Notes: generated by a model not told the origin, from the sequence alone. A stretch of DNA of 25,930 bases from CAZWES01 sp964632395 (GCA_964632395.1 CAZWES010000017.1:1-25930), one strand, 5' to 3'; counted from the stretch's first letter, positions 13,943-21,362 are shown. Translations and numbers: made by a program.

Positions 13943-15442
13943 CTATCCTCTCTGCAACAACGCCACCGTCTCCACATGAGCTGTATGCGGGAACAAATCC
14001 ACCGGCTGCACCATTCTTAGCTCATATCCGTTTTTCAGGAATTCCCCCAGATCCCGTGCGAATGTTGCAGTGTTGCAGGAGACGTAGACTATTTTTTCCG
14101 GTCTGTGGCAGAGAATGGCTTCCGTAGCTTTTGCATGTAGACCTGCACGCGGAGGATCAACAATCACACAATCGAATGCATATTTTCCACCCGCCTTGAG
14201 CTGATTGTTAAGCACTTGCTCGGCAGCCCCACGGTAGAAACTGATGTTTCCAATTCTGTTTTTTCCAGCAGACTTAAGCGCATCATCAACGGCAGGCGCG
14301 GAGCTTTCCACGCCCACAACTTTCTCACAGAAACGACTCAGGTATTGACCAATGGAACCAAGTCCGCAATAACAATCAAGAACCGTTTCTCTCCCACCAA
14401 GATCCGCAGCCTCTGCAATCGCTTTGTAAAGCTTTTCTGCAGCCAGCGTGTTCGTCTGGAAAAATGAGAACGGGGAGAGTTCGAAGTTCAAATCAAAAAG
14501 TCGCTCGCGGACATAAGGCTCACCTTTTAACGTGTGGATGCCACGAATATCCGGTTGTTTTTTATTGGAAGATTCCAGGCTTGGTCTATCGTTCATTCCA
14601 AAATGTTCTACAACTATGAGTGACGTGACGTTTGGGTTTTGTCCGAACTTTACGAAGTGCTGGAACAGGGGCTCCAATTGTTTTTTTCTGGCCTGAACAA
14701 AGAAGCAAAGCATCTGTTCACCTGTATTTATTCCACGACGAAGGAGTAATTGACGCAGCATCCCACGATGCGTTTTGGGATTGTAAACGGGAAGATTCGT
14801 CTGCTTCATGAATTTCTGCACCTCCTGTAAAAGCGCTCCTATCTGCTCATCATACAAGTGACATTCCTCGATCGGCAGAATAGTCGCCCACTCGGTTGGT
14901 TTGTGGAAACCAATTCCGGGATTTTCATCAAAGTAAATACGTTTTGTTTTTCCGGTATTCGTATCATGCCTATCCTCACGATTCATGGAACCAAAACCAA
15001 ACGAGAGTTCCAATTTATTACGATAGTGAAAAACATTTGGGCTTGGGATGATGGAAAGAACACGGCCAGGCAAACTCTTCCTGACTTTTTCATCAGCCGG
15101 AGTTACATGTTCCAAAGTTTCTCTGACAATATCTTCTTTGTAGACAATCTGCTTATCATAAGGAAGATGTTGCCACACACACCCGCCACAATCCCAAAAA
15201 TGTTTGCAACGGGGCTTGACCTCATCAATTGAGGGCTTGATGACCTTCTGGATCCTTGCCTCCATAAACCTATCCTTCTTTTTGGTGATAACGACCGAGA
15301 CTTTCTGCCCCGGAATCGCCCCGTGTACGAACACAGGTATACCATCCAATTCAGCCATTCCATGGCCATTTGCGGCAATCTTCTCGATCTTGAGCTCGAG
15401 AATCTGCCCGGATTTGGCAGGATCTGTTGGAGTACTTGACAT
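13943..15442 (-). CDS. rlmD: 23S rRNA (uracil-C5) methyltransferase, RlmD/TrmA family
   Basis: The 499-residue protein begins with a TRAM RNA-binding domain (about 10-70: LKIEKIAANGHGMAELDGIP). Then come the Cys ligands of a [4Fe-4S] cluster, C79, C85 and C88 in CKHFWDCGGC, and probably the Cys of EECHLYDEQ. The SAM-binding methyltransferase domain has VLDCYCGLGSIGQYLSRF and CVIVDPPRAGLHAK, and the catalytic Cys lies in VYVSCNTATFARDL. The family methylates uridines at C5 in 23S rRNA (or tRNA for TrmA). The exact target (position 1939, 747 or tRNA 54) cannot be told by eye, so the symbol is the best fit. It starts a four-gene minus-strand run and is divergent from the metallopeptidase-like gene. 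Confidence 0.88.
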   Translation of the reverse strand: MSSTPTDPAKSGQILELKIEKIAANGHGMAELDGIPVFVHGAIPGQKVSVVITKKKDRFMEARIQKVIKPSIDEVKPRCKHFWDCGGCVWQHLPYDKQIVYKEDIVRETLEHVTPADEKVRKSLPGRVLSIIPSPNVFHYRNKLELSFGFGSMNREDRHDTNTGKTKRIYFDENPGIGFHKPTEWATILPIEECHLYDEQIGALLQEVQKFMKQTNLPVYNPKTHRGMLRQLLLRRGINTGEQMLCFFVQARKKQLEPLFQHFVKFGQNPNVTSLIVVEHFGMNDRPSLESSNKKQPDIRGIHTLKGEPYVRERLFDLNFELSPFSFFQTNTLAAEKLYKAIAEAADLGGRETVLDCYCGLGSIGQYLSRFCEKVVGVESSAPAVDDALKSAGKNRIGNISFYRGAAEQVLNNQLKAGGKYAFDCVIVDPPRAGLHAKATEAILCHRPEKIVYVSCNTATFARDLGEFLKNGYELRMVQPVDLFPHTAHVETVALLQRG

Positions 15443-15488
15443 CTAAACTGAAATATAGTATAAATTCCTCCTTTTACCCAAACCCACT
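15443..15488. promoter_or_regulatory. Divergent promoter region
   Basis: The 46-base gap between divergent starts contains the AT-rich stretch AATATAGTATAAATT (about 15452-15466). This holds TATAGT on the plus strand and TATACT on the minus strand, so -10 boxes for both genes overlap. Leaders would be short, about 10 bases for rlmD. AAAGGAGG occurs on the minus strand about 25 bases before the rlmD ATG, too far to act as its Shine-Dalgarno sequence. No strong -35 box is seen. Confidence 0.4.
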
Positions 15489-16334
15489 GTGAAGCGGGCT
15501 GCTTTCCTCTCCGTATCAATCATCTTCGGTCTCAGCATAGCATATGCCGCAGGGCAGGGCAATACCGTGGAAACCAAATCTGAAACGCCTACGGTAAGAC
15601 CTGTCGCCACACAAATCGCATCTGCACATCCTGTTGGAACGCTCTCTTCGAGCGACCATGCACCAAAGCGCGAAGCGCGACTGGTGCATGGGAGTCGAGA
15701 AGCCTCTTCCATCCTCCCCATCGTCAACCACAAAGACATTCGCCCCAAAGATCAAAAACTACTGAGTGATGTTCTTAAATGGATGACTCCCCTCTGCCGC
15801 CAAAACTTAAAACACCTTGTCGTCAGATATGACCAAAGAGCTGATCGCGGGCAATCAACTTCAAGCACCATACTCCTTCGTGGAGGAATGCCACGTGACG
15901 AGACTATCGCTGTGATGATCCACGAATGCGGACACATTGTTGATCTTGGTGCATATAAAGGAACATCATCCGCGGGAACAAGTGAATTTCCGGATGGACC
16001 TACTCCTACATATAACAATGATACGAGTCTTATCTTCTACCATATCTCATGGCAAAACCCATGGAAAAGAAAGATGGAAGCAGCAGAAGAAGACTTTGTT
16101 TCCGGATATGCAATGAGCGATCCGTGGGAGGATGTTGCGGAATCAATTGTTTACTATGCGCTGCATGAAGATATATTCCGAAAGCGTGCGGAGAGCAATG
16201 AAGCACTGATGAAGAAACTTGAGTGGGTTGAAACTTATGTGTTTGATGAGGAGTTTGAGGCTTTATCAAGCGAAATAGAAGATGGTGATGTCGTTTGGGA
16301 CATAACAAAACTTCCTCACTCGTTATCGTTCTGA
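15489..16334 (+). CDS. Secreted HExxH metallopeptidase-like protein
   Basis: The 281-residue protein has a signal peptide (about 1-22, MKRAAFLSVSIIFGLSIAYA with a probable cleavage after AYA-A). A Thr/Ser-rich linker (about 23-75) follows, and then a globular domain. The zinc motif is H145-E146-C-G-H149 in VMIHECGHIVDL. The likely third ligand is a Glu in DPWEDVAESI (E214 or E218), as in gluzincin-type peptidases, after EEDFVSGYAMS. It probably acts outside the membrane on a protein or wall substrate, or is a structural relative. Residues 57-68 (HAPKREARLVHG) are encoded by a perfect-stem hairpin repeat in the linker. The start is GTG 15489. The peptidase family is not assigned with confidence. 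Confidence 0.75.
   Translation: MKRAAFLSVSIIFGLSIAYAAGQGNTVETKSETPTVRPVATQIASAHPVGTLSSSDHAPKREARLVHGSREASSILPIVNHKDIRPKDQKLLSDVLKWMTPLCRQNLKHLVVRYDQRADRGQSTSSTILLRGGMPRDETIAVMIHECGHIVDLGAYKGTSSAGTSEFPDGPTPTYNNDTSLIFYHISWQNPWKRKMEAAEEDFVSGYAMSDPWEDVAESIVYYALHEDIFRKRAESNEALMKKLEWVETYVFDEEFEALSSEIEDGDVVWDITKLPHSLSF
15657..15690. repeat. Hairpin repeat inside a coding linker
   Basis: CATGCACCA (15657-15665) and TGGTGCATG (15682-15690) form a perfect 9-bp stem around AAGCGCG repeated twice. It is read in frame as residues 57-68 of the secreted metallopeptidase-like protein. A second small hairpin, CGCTC/GAGCG, lies just before it (about 15640-15654). Confidence 0.7.
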
Positions 16335-16383
16335 GGGGCGTAGGTAGTGTGATGACTGGAGATTGGGAGTTAGCATCGCCCGG

Positions 16384-16486
16384 AAAAGCCCCCCAACCCC
16401 CCGCATCGAACTACTTTCAATGCCATCACATTAAGCTCAAGCATTTTTATCCGCTTGATGCGGGGGGCTTAAGTTGGGGGGCTTTT
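16384..16486. repeat. C/G-run inverted repeat at the 3' end of DUF559 copy 2
   Basis: AAAAGCCCCCCAAC (16384-16397) pairs perfectly with GTTGGGGGGCTTTT (16473-16486). Overlapping it, CCCCCCGCATC (16397-16407) pairs with GATGCGGGGGG (16457-16467). The right arm contains the stop codon and last residues (KSPPT) of the DUF559 gene. The arms end in A and T runs, so it could also stop transcription in both directions. Confidence 0.85.
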
Positions 16487-16906
16487 AATATTTCTCACAT
16501 AGCATGCCTTCGCAATTCTATAACACACCCCATCAATATCACTCATGACCTCAGAATTTCGAAAACGGATTGTATGAATCTCACGCTTATGAAATTTTTC
16601 CTCACGCAATTTATCGTGTTCTTTTTGATCAGGCTGGTCATGAATTCCACCATCAAGTTCTATAACCAGTTTTTTTCTAGGGCAATAAAAATCTGCAACA
16701 TATCGATCAATCGGATGTTGCCTGTAGAACTTAAGACCGTAAGGCTTCTTCTTCAATCGCTCCCACAAAATTTCTTCCGCCTCTGTCATTCGACCCCTCA
16801 ACTCCCTACCCAACAAAATCATGGATTTCCGCGAGCGCTCCACCTCCCCAAACTCATTAAGCACCTCCCCGTGCGGTCCATCGCCCTTGGTTCGAGGTCT
16901 AGCCAT
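16469..16906 (-). CDS. DUF559 endonuclease-like protein, copy 2
   Basis: This 145-residue protein is a paralogue of the protein at 4811-5251. The shared core is YGLKFYRQHPIDRYVADFYC followed by LVIELDGGIH, where the Asp of VADF and E-x-D of IELDG are the probable metal site. The N-terminus (MARPRTKGDGPHGEVLNEFG) is polar and differs from copy 1, while RELRGRMTEAEEILWERLKK aligns with RELRKNMTPAEKVLWRALRN. Its stop codon and final codons lie inside the inverted-repeat arm 16473-16486, so the C-terminus differs from copy 1. The word CCCCCGCATC recurs on both sides of the gene (16397-16407 and 16949-16958). It is a single gene between convergent and tRNA neighbours. Nuclease activity is inferred from the fold family. 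Confidence 0.85.
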   Translation of the reverse strand: MARPRTKGDGPHGEVLNEFGEVERSRKSMILLGRELRGRMTEAEEILWERLKKKPYGLKFYRQHPIDRYVADFYCPRKKLVIELDGGIHDQPDQKEHDKLREEKFHKREIHTIRFRNSEVMSDIDGVCYRIAKACYVRNIKSPPT

Positions 16907-16948
16907 AGGGAAAACATGCTACAGAAACAAAACAAAAAAACAAACATT

Positions 16949-17017
16949 CCCCCGCATCAAAAGGATAACTAAAAATGAGATTTGTGCGGTGGCACTGAAC
17001 GCAGCCCAATGCGGGGG
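16949..17017. repeat. CCCCCGCAT inverted repeat upstream of DUF559 copy 2
   Basis: CCCCCGCATC (16949-16958) and ATGCGGGGG (17009-17017) are inverted copies about 50 bases apart, followed by TTAGGGGG. The same word forms the inner stem on the other side of the DUF559 gene (16397-16407 / 16457-16467). The gene is thus enclosed by matching inverted pairs. Confidence 0.7.
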
Positions 17018-17045
17018 TTAGGGGGCAAAACACCAACAGCAAACA

Positions 17046-17198
17046 TCAAACTCCCCTTCTGGCATTCCTACGCTCCCTCGCCTTCTCCTTATTCCTCCGC
17101 TTCCTAAGCTTAGCTTTTGGCCTGCGTGTTGCAGGCGTAGAGCCTTTTCCCTGGTGGTTGGATGCACGTCTGGTCAAAGCCCGGATAGTGAAGCACAT
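17046..17198 (-). CDS. Possible 50-aa very basic protein
   Basis: ATG 17196-17198 to TGA 17046-17048 encodes 50 residues rich in Arg and Lys, with KAKLRKRRNKEKARERRNAR near the C-terminus. The composition recalls small ribosomal or nucleic-acid-binding proteins, but I recognise no family. It lies between the DUF559 gene and tRNA-Arg in an otherwise empty gap (16907-17242). No Shine-Dalgarno sequence or clear promoter is seen, so it may be spurious. Confidence 0.35.
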   Translation of the reverse strand: MCFTIRALTRRASNHQGKGSTPATRRPKAKLRKRRNKEKARERRNARRGV

Positions 17199-17242
17199 AT
17201 TGTGCAGGAATCAAAACCATAAACGCGGTAAAATGGAAACGA

Positions 17243-17317
17243 GTCCCCATAGTTCAATGGATAGAATAACTCCCTCCTAAGGAGTAGATGCAGGTTCGAC
17301 TCCTGCTGGGGACACCA
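17243..17317 (+). tRNA. tRNA-Arg (anticodon CCT)
   Basis: The acceptor stem GTCCCCA pairs with TGGGGAC, followed by discriminator A and an encoded CCA (17315-17317). The anticodon loop CTCCTAA gives CCT, reading AGG. The T arm is CAGGTTCGACTCCTG. The next base begins the stop codon of the convergent gene, leaving no spacer. Confidence 0.95.
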
Positions 17318-17857
17318 CTATTTCAAAACATAAACCTCCCTACTCTCCGTCGGCAACCCACTCTTCTTCAATTTGACCTCACTCACCTTCTCCGCATCCT
17401 TACCACCACACGCTGCAAGAACTTCGGCAAAAACTTTTTCATCGGAAGTCTTTAACGGGATAACTACTCGCGGATCAACTTCTTCGACGAGCTTTTGCAC
17501 TTTCTTTACGTCATCTGCAGGAACCACTAGAACATCCAAGTCGCCGATGACCTCCTCTTCCTCTTCTGTGAACTCACGCATTGGAGAGCTGATAAAACCG
17601 CAACGCATGCCCTCAGCTGTGATGATGTAACTCACCTGATCACTCTCACCATTGCCCATTGCACGTATTGCAATACCATCGTAATCATATTCGCCCGGCC
17701 ACGAGATCGTGTGTCGATCATCTTTCCCATTTGATGAAGAAAGAAGCACCTGAGTTTTTTCATCTCCTTTCTGCTCCTTTTCAGGAAACAGAAGCAGAGA
17801 CTTTTCTTTCGTCTGGCACGATGTGGTCTTTCCACCCTTGGATTGAATCGTTAGCAT
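17318..17857 (-). CDS. Metallo-beta-lactamase-fold protein lacking the metal-binding half
   Basis: The 179-residue protein resembles the C-terminal two thirds of UlaG-like MBL-fold hydrolases. These segments include TISWPGEYDYDGIAIRAMG, YIITAEGMRCGFI, IGDLDVLVVPADDV, EEVDPRVVIPLK and the C-terminal VKLKKSGLPTESREVYVLK. The usual N-terminal strand and the H-x-H-x-D-H zinc motif are missing, so hydrolase activity is unlikely. Its first 77 bases overlap the murA 3' end in another frame. Either the gene is a shortened homologue that starts inside murA, or it is decaying. An internal start is possible. Its stop codon touches the end of tRNA-Arg. Confidence 0.65.
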   Translation of the reverse strand: MLTIQSKGGKTTSCQTKEKSLLLFPEKEQKGDEKTQVLLSSSNGKDDRHTISWPGEYDYDGIAIRAMGNGESDQVSYIITAEGMRCGFISSPMREFTEEEEEVIGDLDVLVVPADDVKKVQKLVEEVDPRVVIPLKTSDEKVFAEVLAACGGKDAEKVSEVKLKKSGLPTESREVYVLK

Positions 17858-19133
17858 AAGCTGATTCTACAGTAGTTGATGCCACTCTTTCAATCGAAGC
17901 GCCGAGGGATTTTAATTTGCCGGGGAGCTGCTCGTATCCCCTCTCTATGTACTGCACGTCTGTGATGAGGGTTTCGCCGCGTGAGCAGAGCGCTGCAAGA
18001 ATCATGCCAGCCCCTGCACGGATGTCGTTACTTGTGACTGTGCGGCCATGCAGTGGAGTTGGTCCGATGATGAGTGCTTCGTGAGCTGTAAGCATCTCCA
18101 CATTCGCACCCATTTTTTCAAGCTCGAAGAGGTATCCAAAGCGTCCCTCGTACATGCGCTCGAAAATGCGGCTCACGCCGTTTGCCTGAGTCATTGCAAC
18201 GCCGAAAGCAGCCTGCAGATCGGTTGGAAAACCGGGGAAGATGTTTGTTTTGACTAGACAAGCCCTGAGTGAGTTACCACCGTGGACATGAAGAACATCG
18301 TCAGATAACGAATGAGGTGCACCAAGCGCTTCCATCGCTTTAAAAAATGACCTGAGTTGCCAACCCTCTACTCCACGGATGCGAAGATCTCCACCTGTGA
18401 GAACGCCGGCAAGTGCAAAGAATCCAGCCTCTAAGTAATCGGTTGTAACCGAGTGATCCGTGCCGCCGAGTAATCCACCGGAAATAACAAGGTCATGTGA
18501 TCCTATACCGTTGATTCTCGCACCCATCGCTTCAAGCATTTTGCATAAATCCTGCACATGCGGTTCTGCCGCTGCGATGTGCAGATGGGTCTCATTTTTG
18601 GAAGAAACCGCAGCGAGCAAAACGTTCTCTGTAGCAGTGACGGAGAATTCCGGCATCACAATCTCTCCACCTGTGATCACACCTTTAAGATGCAGCGTCT
18701 CATCATCCGAATGATTCTCCACACCAAGTTGTACAAGCGCATCTATGTGCGCATCAACCGGTCGCTTGCCAAGAACGCATCCTCCTGGATATGAAAGGAC
18801 GACCTCGCCGCACCGTGCAAGAATCGGACCCAAAAGCAGTATTGATGCCCGGAACTTTTTAACAAGATCGTGCGGAATCCTTTTACATTCAAGCTTTTCC
18901 GCATTAATGGTCAACACGTGATCGCGGAATGAATATTCGACACCCAAATATGTGAAGATTTCAAGTAGCGAAAAGACATCCGCAATTTCTGGTACGTTTC
19001 GGAGTGTGACTTCTTCCTTTGCAAGAAGTGCTGCACACATGCATGGCAGCACCGCATTCTTTGCGCCGCTCAAGGTGACCTCTCCGCGTAGAGGCGTGAT
19101 TCCTTCGATTTTGTAGCGAATTTCTTGGGGCAT
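17781..19133 (-). CDS. murA: UDP-N-acetylglucosamine 1-carboxyvinyltransferase
   Basis: MurA makes the first committed step of peptidoglycan synthesis, adding enolpyruvate from PEP to UDP-GlcNAc. The start chosen is ATG 19131-19133 (MPQEIRYKIEGITPLRGEVT), because a TATACT -10-like box lies just upstream and the 11 extra residues from 19166 are not conserved. Conserved parts are LSGAKNAVLPCMCAALL, the catalytic Cys in YPGGCVLGKRPVDAH (C119), TATENVLLAA, TDYLEAGFF, FPGFPTDLQAAF and DIRAGAGMILAAL. The C-terminus runs about 30 residues past the usual GASIERV end, and this extension overlaps the MBL-fold gene. This is a single murA; the enzyme is the target of fosfomycin, and Cys at this position is the usual sensitive form. 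Confidence 0.94.
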   Translation of the reverse strand: MPQEIRYKIEGITPLRGEVTLSGAKNAVLPCMCAALLAKEEVTLRNVPEIADVFSLLEIFTYLGVEYSFRDHVLTINAEKLECKRIPHDLVKKFRASILLLGPILARCGEVVLSYPGGCVLGKRPVDAHIDALVQLGVENHSDDETLHLKGVITGGEIVMPEFSVTATENVLLAAVSSKNETHLHIAAAEPHVQDLCKMLEAMGARINGIGSHDLVISGGLLGGTDHSVTTDYLEAGFFALAGVLTGGDLRIRGVEGWQLRSFFKAMEALGAPHSLSDDVLHVHGGNSLRACLVKTNIFPGFPTDLQAAFGVAMTQANGVSRIFERMYEGRFGYLFELEKMGANVEMLTAHEALIIGPTPLHGRTVTSNDIRAGAGMILAALCSRGETLITDVQYIERGYEQLPGKLKSLGASIERVASTTVESAYANDSIQGWKDHIVPDERKVSASVS

Positions 19134-19194
19134 GGGCAGGGAGGGAGTATACCCGATATGACGCATGTTGATCGCAGAAAATTATCAATTTTCA

Positions 19195-19275
19195 CCTCGC
19201 TCCGCCGTAGCGGTATCGCCAACTTATCACATGCATTCTTGTATCACGTTGGCGATCCGGCTACGCGAAGGCGAG
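19195..19275. repeat. Composite palindromic repeat, copy 2 (inverted)
   Basis: This is the reverse orientation of the element at 9751-9853. Arm CCTCGCTCCGCCGTAGCGGT and on to ATCGCCA is at 19195-19221; arm TGGCGATCCGGCTACGCGAA and on to GGCGAG is at 19250-19275. The 28-base spacer differs from copy 1. AT-rich words of the CAATTTTCA type stand directly on both sides (about 19180-19193 and 19281-19290), as if this element had landed inside the AT-rich element. Confidence 0.8.
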
Positions 19276-19389
19276 GGTGTCAATTTTCAAACAATTATCA
19301 ATTTTCAAGGTTCAAACAGAAGATGTTTGGGTAATTGAAAATTGAACCTTGAAAATTATTTGAAAATTGTAAATTGTAAATTGAAAATT
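19276..19389. repeat. AT-rich word-repeat hairpin before lspA 3' end
   Basis: CAATTTTCAA-type words occur several times on the left (19281-19318). Their complements (TTGAAAATTG) occur on the right (19332-19389). The centre is CAAACA, 5 bases, TGTTTG (about 19314-19330). GGTTCAA and TTGAACC also pair. It shares the words with the element at 22504-22644. It fills the gap between murA and lspA. Confidence 0.8.
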
Positions 19390-19819
19390 ATCCCCGACCA
19401 CGCCCACTCAACAATTCCACCACGATCAACATCACTACACCAACAGTGATGCAGCTATCCGCCACATTAAAAACCGGCCACCAGCCGACTTGGATAAAGT
19501 CCGTCACAAACCCATCGTTGAACCGGTCAAAGATATTTGCAAAAGCTCCACCGATTATCAGGCCGAAGCTTACTGACTGAAATTTGCTGCTCTTTGATTT
19601 CCAGGCAAAGTGGATGATGAAGAGGAGTGCAAGTGGAATGAGGATCGCAAGCACCCACCCGGGAAGATCAATCCCAAAAGCGATTCCGGAGTTTTGCGTG
19701 CGCTCAAGACCGATTGTGGAGCCGAGGATTGGGATGCGAGACGTGAGGAGGTGATCGGCGAGGAGGGTGGTCGTCAAAGAAGCCAGAAACGAAGCCAGTG
19801 TTGTGATTAGAGTAGTCAA
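19388..19819 (-). CDS. lspA: Lipoprotein signal peptidase (signal peptidase II)
   Basis: LspA is the aspartyl protease that cleaves signal peptides of lipoproteins in the membrane. The 143-residue protein has four hydrophobic segments. The family boxes are RTQNSGIAFGI (box with N-x-G-x-x-F), FANIFDRFNDGFVTDFI (first catalytic Asp) and PVFNVADSCITVGVVML (second catalytic Asp). The only reasonable start in frame is TTG 19817-19819, directly at the edge of the hairpin element 19818-19974, which would be its leader. A likely substrate is the cyclophilin lipoprotein at 22664. It is upstream of murA on the same strand, separated by repeats. Confidence 0.92.
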   Translation of the reverse strand: MTTLITTLASFLASLTTTLLADHLLTSRIPILGSTIGLERTQNSGIAFGIDLPGWVLAILIPLALLFIIHFAWKSKSSKFQSVSFGLIIGGAFANIFDRFNDGFVTDFIQVGWWPVFNVADSCITVGVVMLIVVELLSGRGRG

Positions 19820-19974
19820 ATTGTTATATTGCTATAGGATTATATTGTTCGCCCGTCCGACCGTCGAGCGGGCGGGCAGAGCGAGTTAAACAGCGCTTTG
19901 CAGCCCTGCCAACCCCAATGCCCGAAAAGCACTAAAGGATCGCTCTGTCGAACAATATAACAATATAACAATTT
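19818..19974. repeat. Word-repeat hairpin between divergent lspA and ftsW/rodA genes
   Basis: AAATTGTTATATTG (19818-19831) plus TATATTGTTCG (19841-19851) on the left pair with the CGAACAATATAAC words of 19949-19974 on the right. A second nested stem is CAGAGCGA (19877-19884) with TCGCTCTG (19940-19947). The centre also holds a GC-rich palindrome near GCCCGTCC and GCGGGCGGGC. It lies where both promoters should be. Confidence 0.8.
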
Positions 19975-20008
19975 AACCTCATATAGGACCAGATCCACCA
20001 GCCCGAAC

Positions 20009-21202
20009 ATGCTAAGAAGATACGACACCCTCCTCCTCGGAGTCACAATCGGCCTCACACTCTTTGGCCTCGCGATGATTGCGAGCGTGAGCGTGTTCGA
20101 GAGCTTCCAGATAACCTCAAGGCTTGTCCGACTTGGAGAGATGGAAGAACCCTCCAATGCATTTTATCTGTGGAGGAACTTCTGGCACGTGATTTCGGGG
20201 CTCGGGATCATGGCTTTCTTTGCGGTTGTGCCATACCGGCTCTTGGAAAAATTCGCCTTGCCGATTTTCGCAATAAGTTTTTTGCTGCTGATCGCACTAT
20301 TCGTCCCCGGAATCGGAGCTGATTATGGAACGGCAAGAAGCTGGATTGATTTGGGACCCTTTTCACTCCAACCCTCGGAATTTATGAAGATCGCGTTGAT
20401 ACTTTATCTTGCAGTCTGGCTACAGAAACGTGAACAGTTGATACGTACTTTGGAACAGGGCTTCTTCCCGTTTGCAATTCTTCTCAGCATGACAACTCTT
20501 CTTGTTGCACTTCAGCCTGATCTTGGATCCGTACTCGTTATCCTTTCTATAGCTGCTTCTATGTTTTTTGTTGCCGGAGGAAATGTTATCCATTTGATAA
20601 TCGGTGGAGCTGCAAGCGCACTGCTTTCCATGCCTCTGATTCTGAGTAAGGGATATATCCGTGCACGCTTCCTTGCTTTTTTGAATCCAAATGATCCTTC
20701 GATTGTAGAAACAATCGGATTCCAGATTAATCAGGCTTTGATCGCAATCGGCTCGGGTAGATTCTTCGGCCAGGGATACGGCAAGTCCGTTCAGAAGTTT
20801 GGATATTTGCCGGAAGTGCAAAGCGACACGATCTTTGCGGCAATGGGAGAAGAGCTCGGGTTTTTCCGGATGCTCATAATCCTCGCACTCTTCAGTATTT
20901 TGATCGTACGCGGATACAGAATCGCAAGACTTGCACCGGATAGGTTCGGCCTTCTTGTCGCCGCTGGAATAACATCGTGGATCGCATTCCAGACAATCAT
21001 CAATATTGCCGTGAACTTGGCACTGATGCCGCTCACCGGAATCACGCTTCCTTTGATAAGTTATGGCGGCTCCTCGCACTGGGCAGTACTTGCTGCAATT
21101 GGAATTCTTTTGAATATTTCGACCTACGCGACAGAAGAGAAAGTTAAGAGTAGGAGGAAGAAGAGGACACTGAGTGCTGTACGGCTGATTGCGCAGCCAT
21201 AG
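20009..21202 (+). CDS. ftsW: FtsW/RodA-family peptidoglycan glycosyltransferase (SEDS)
   Basis: The 397-residue protein has about ten hydrophobic segments of the SEDS family, which polymerises lipid II together with a class B penicillin-binding protein. Typical stretches are GTARSWIDLGPFSLQPSEFM, LLVALQPDLGSVLVILSI and GYGKSVQKFGYLPEVQSDTI. FAAMGEELGFF follows, and NLALMPLTGITLPLISYGGS lies near the end. The Asp of QSDTIF matches the essential Asp of this family. The C-terminus is short and basic (EEKVKSRRKKRT). The symbol ftsW is preferred over rodA because murG follows 195 bases downstream, as in division and cell-wall clusters, but the two are hard to separate by eye. The ATG has no Shine-Dalgarno sequence. 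Confidence 0.88.
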   Translation: MLRRYDTLLLGVTIGLTLFGLAMIASVSVFESFQITSRLVRLGEMEEPSNAFYLWRNFWHVISGLGIMAFFAVVPYRLLEKFALPIFAISFLLLIALFVPGIGADYGTARSWIDLGPFSLQPSEFMKIALILYLAVWLQKREQLIRTLEQGFFPFAILLSMTTLLVALQPDLGSVLVILSIAASMFFVAGGNVIHLIIGGAASALLSMPLILSKGYIRARFLAFLNPNDPSIVETIGFQINQALIAIGSGRFFGQGYGKSVQKFGYLPEVQSDTIFAAMGEELGFFRMLIILALFSILIVRGYRIARLAPDRFGLLVAAGITSWIAFQTIINIAVNLALMPLTGITLPLISYGGSSHWAVLAAIGILLNISTYATEEKVKSRRKKRTLSAVRLIAQP

Positions 21203-21220
21203 TTGGTGATGCAACAAATT

Positions 21221-21362
21221 TTTTCCACAGAGTCGCGCCCATGCTTCGGCTCGGCTCAGCACGGGCTGTGGGGCGTTCTGCGTTTTGGAATTATTTCCAC
21301 ACGCAGAGCAGCCCTCCGTGGCTGCGGTTTGTTAAACACCCACGATCGCATCCTGTGGAAAA
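21221..21362. promoter_or_regulatory. Cluster of DnaA-box-like sequences
   Basis: TTTTCCACA at 21221-21229, ATTTCCACA at 21293-21301 and TGTGGAAAA (TTTTCCACA inverted) at 21354-21362 lie in the 195-base gap between the ftsW/rodA-type gene and murG. They are one base from the classical TTATCCACA. There is no dnaA nearby and no clear AT-rich unwinding region, so an origin is not claimed. TACAAT near 21380 could be the -10 box of murG. Confidence 0.3.

Noticed and set aside
16295..17021. Long plus-strand frames over 16295-17021
   Set aside because: They are antisense to the DUF559 gene and pass through inverted repeats.
20420..21262. A 280-residue minus-strand frame opposite ftsW
   Set aside because: It is the shadow of the SEDS gene, Cys- and His-rich with no family resemblance.
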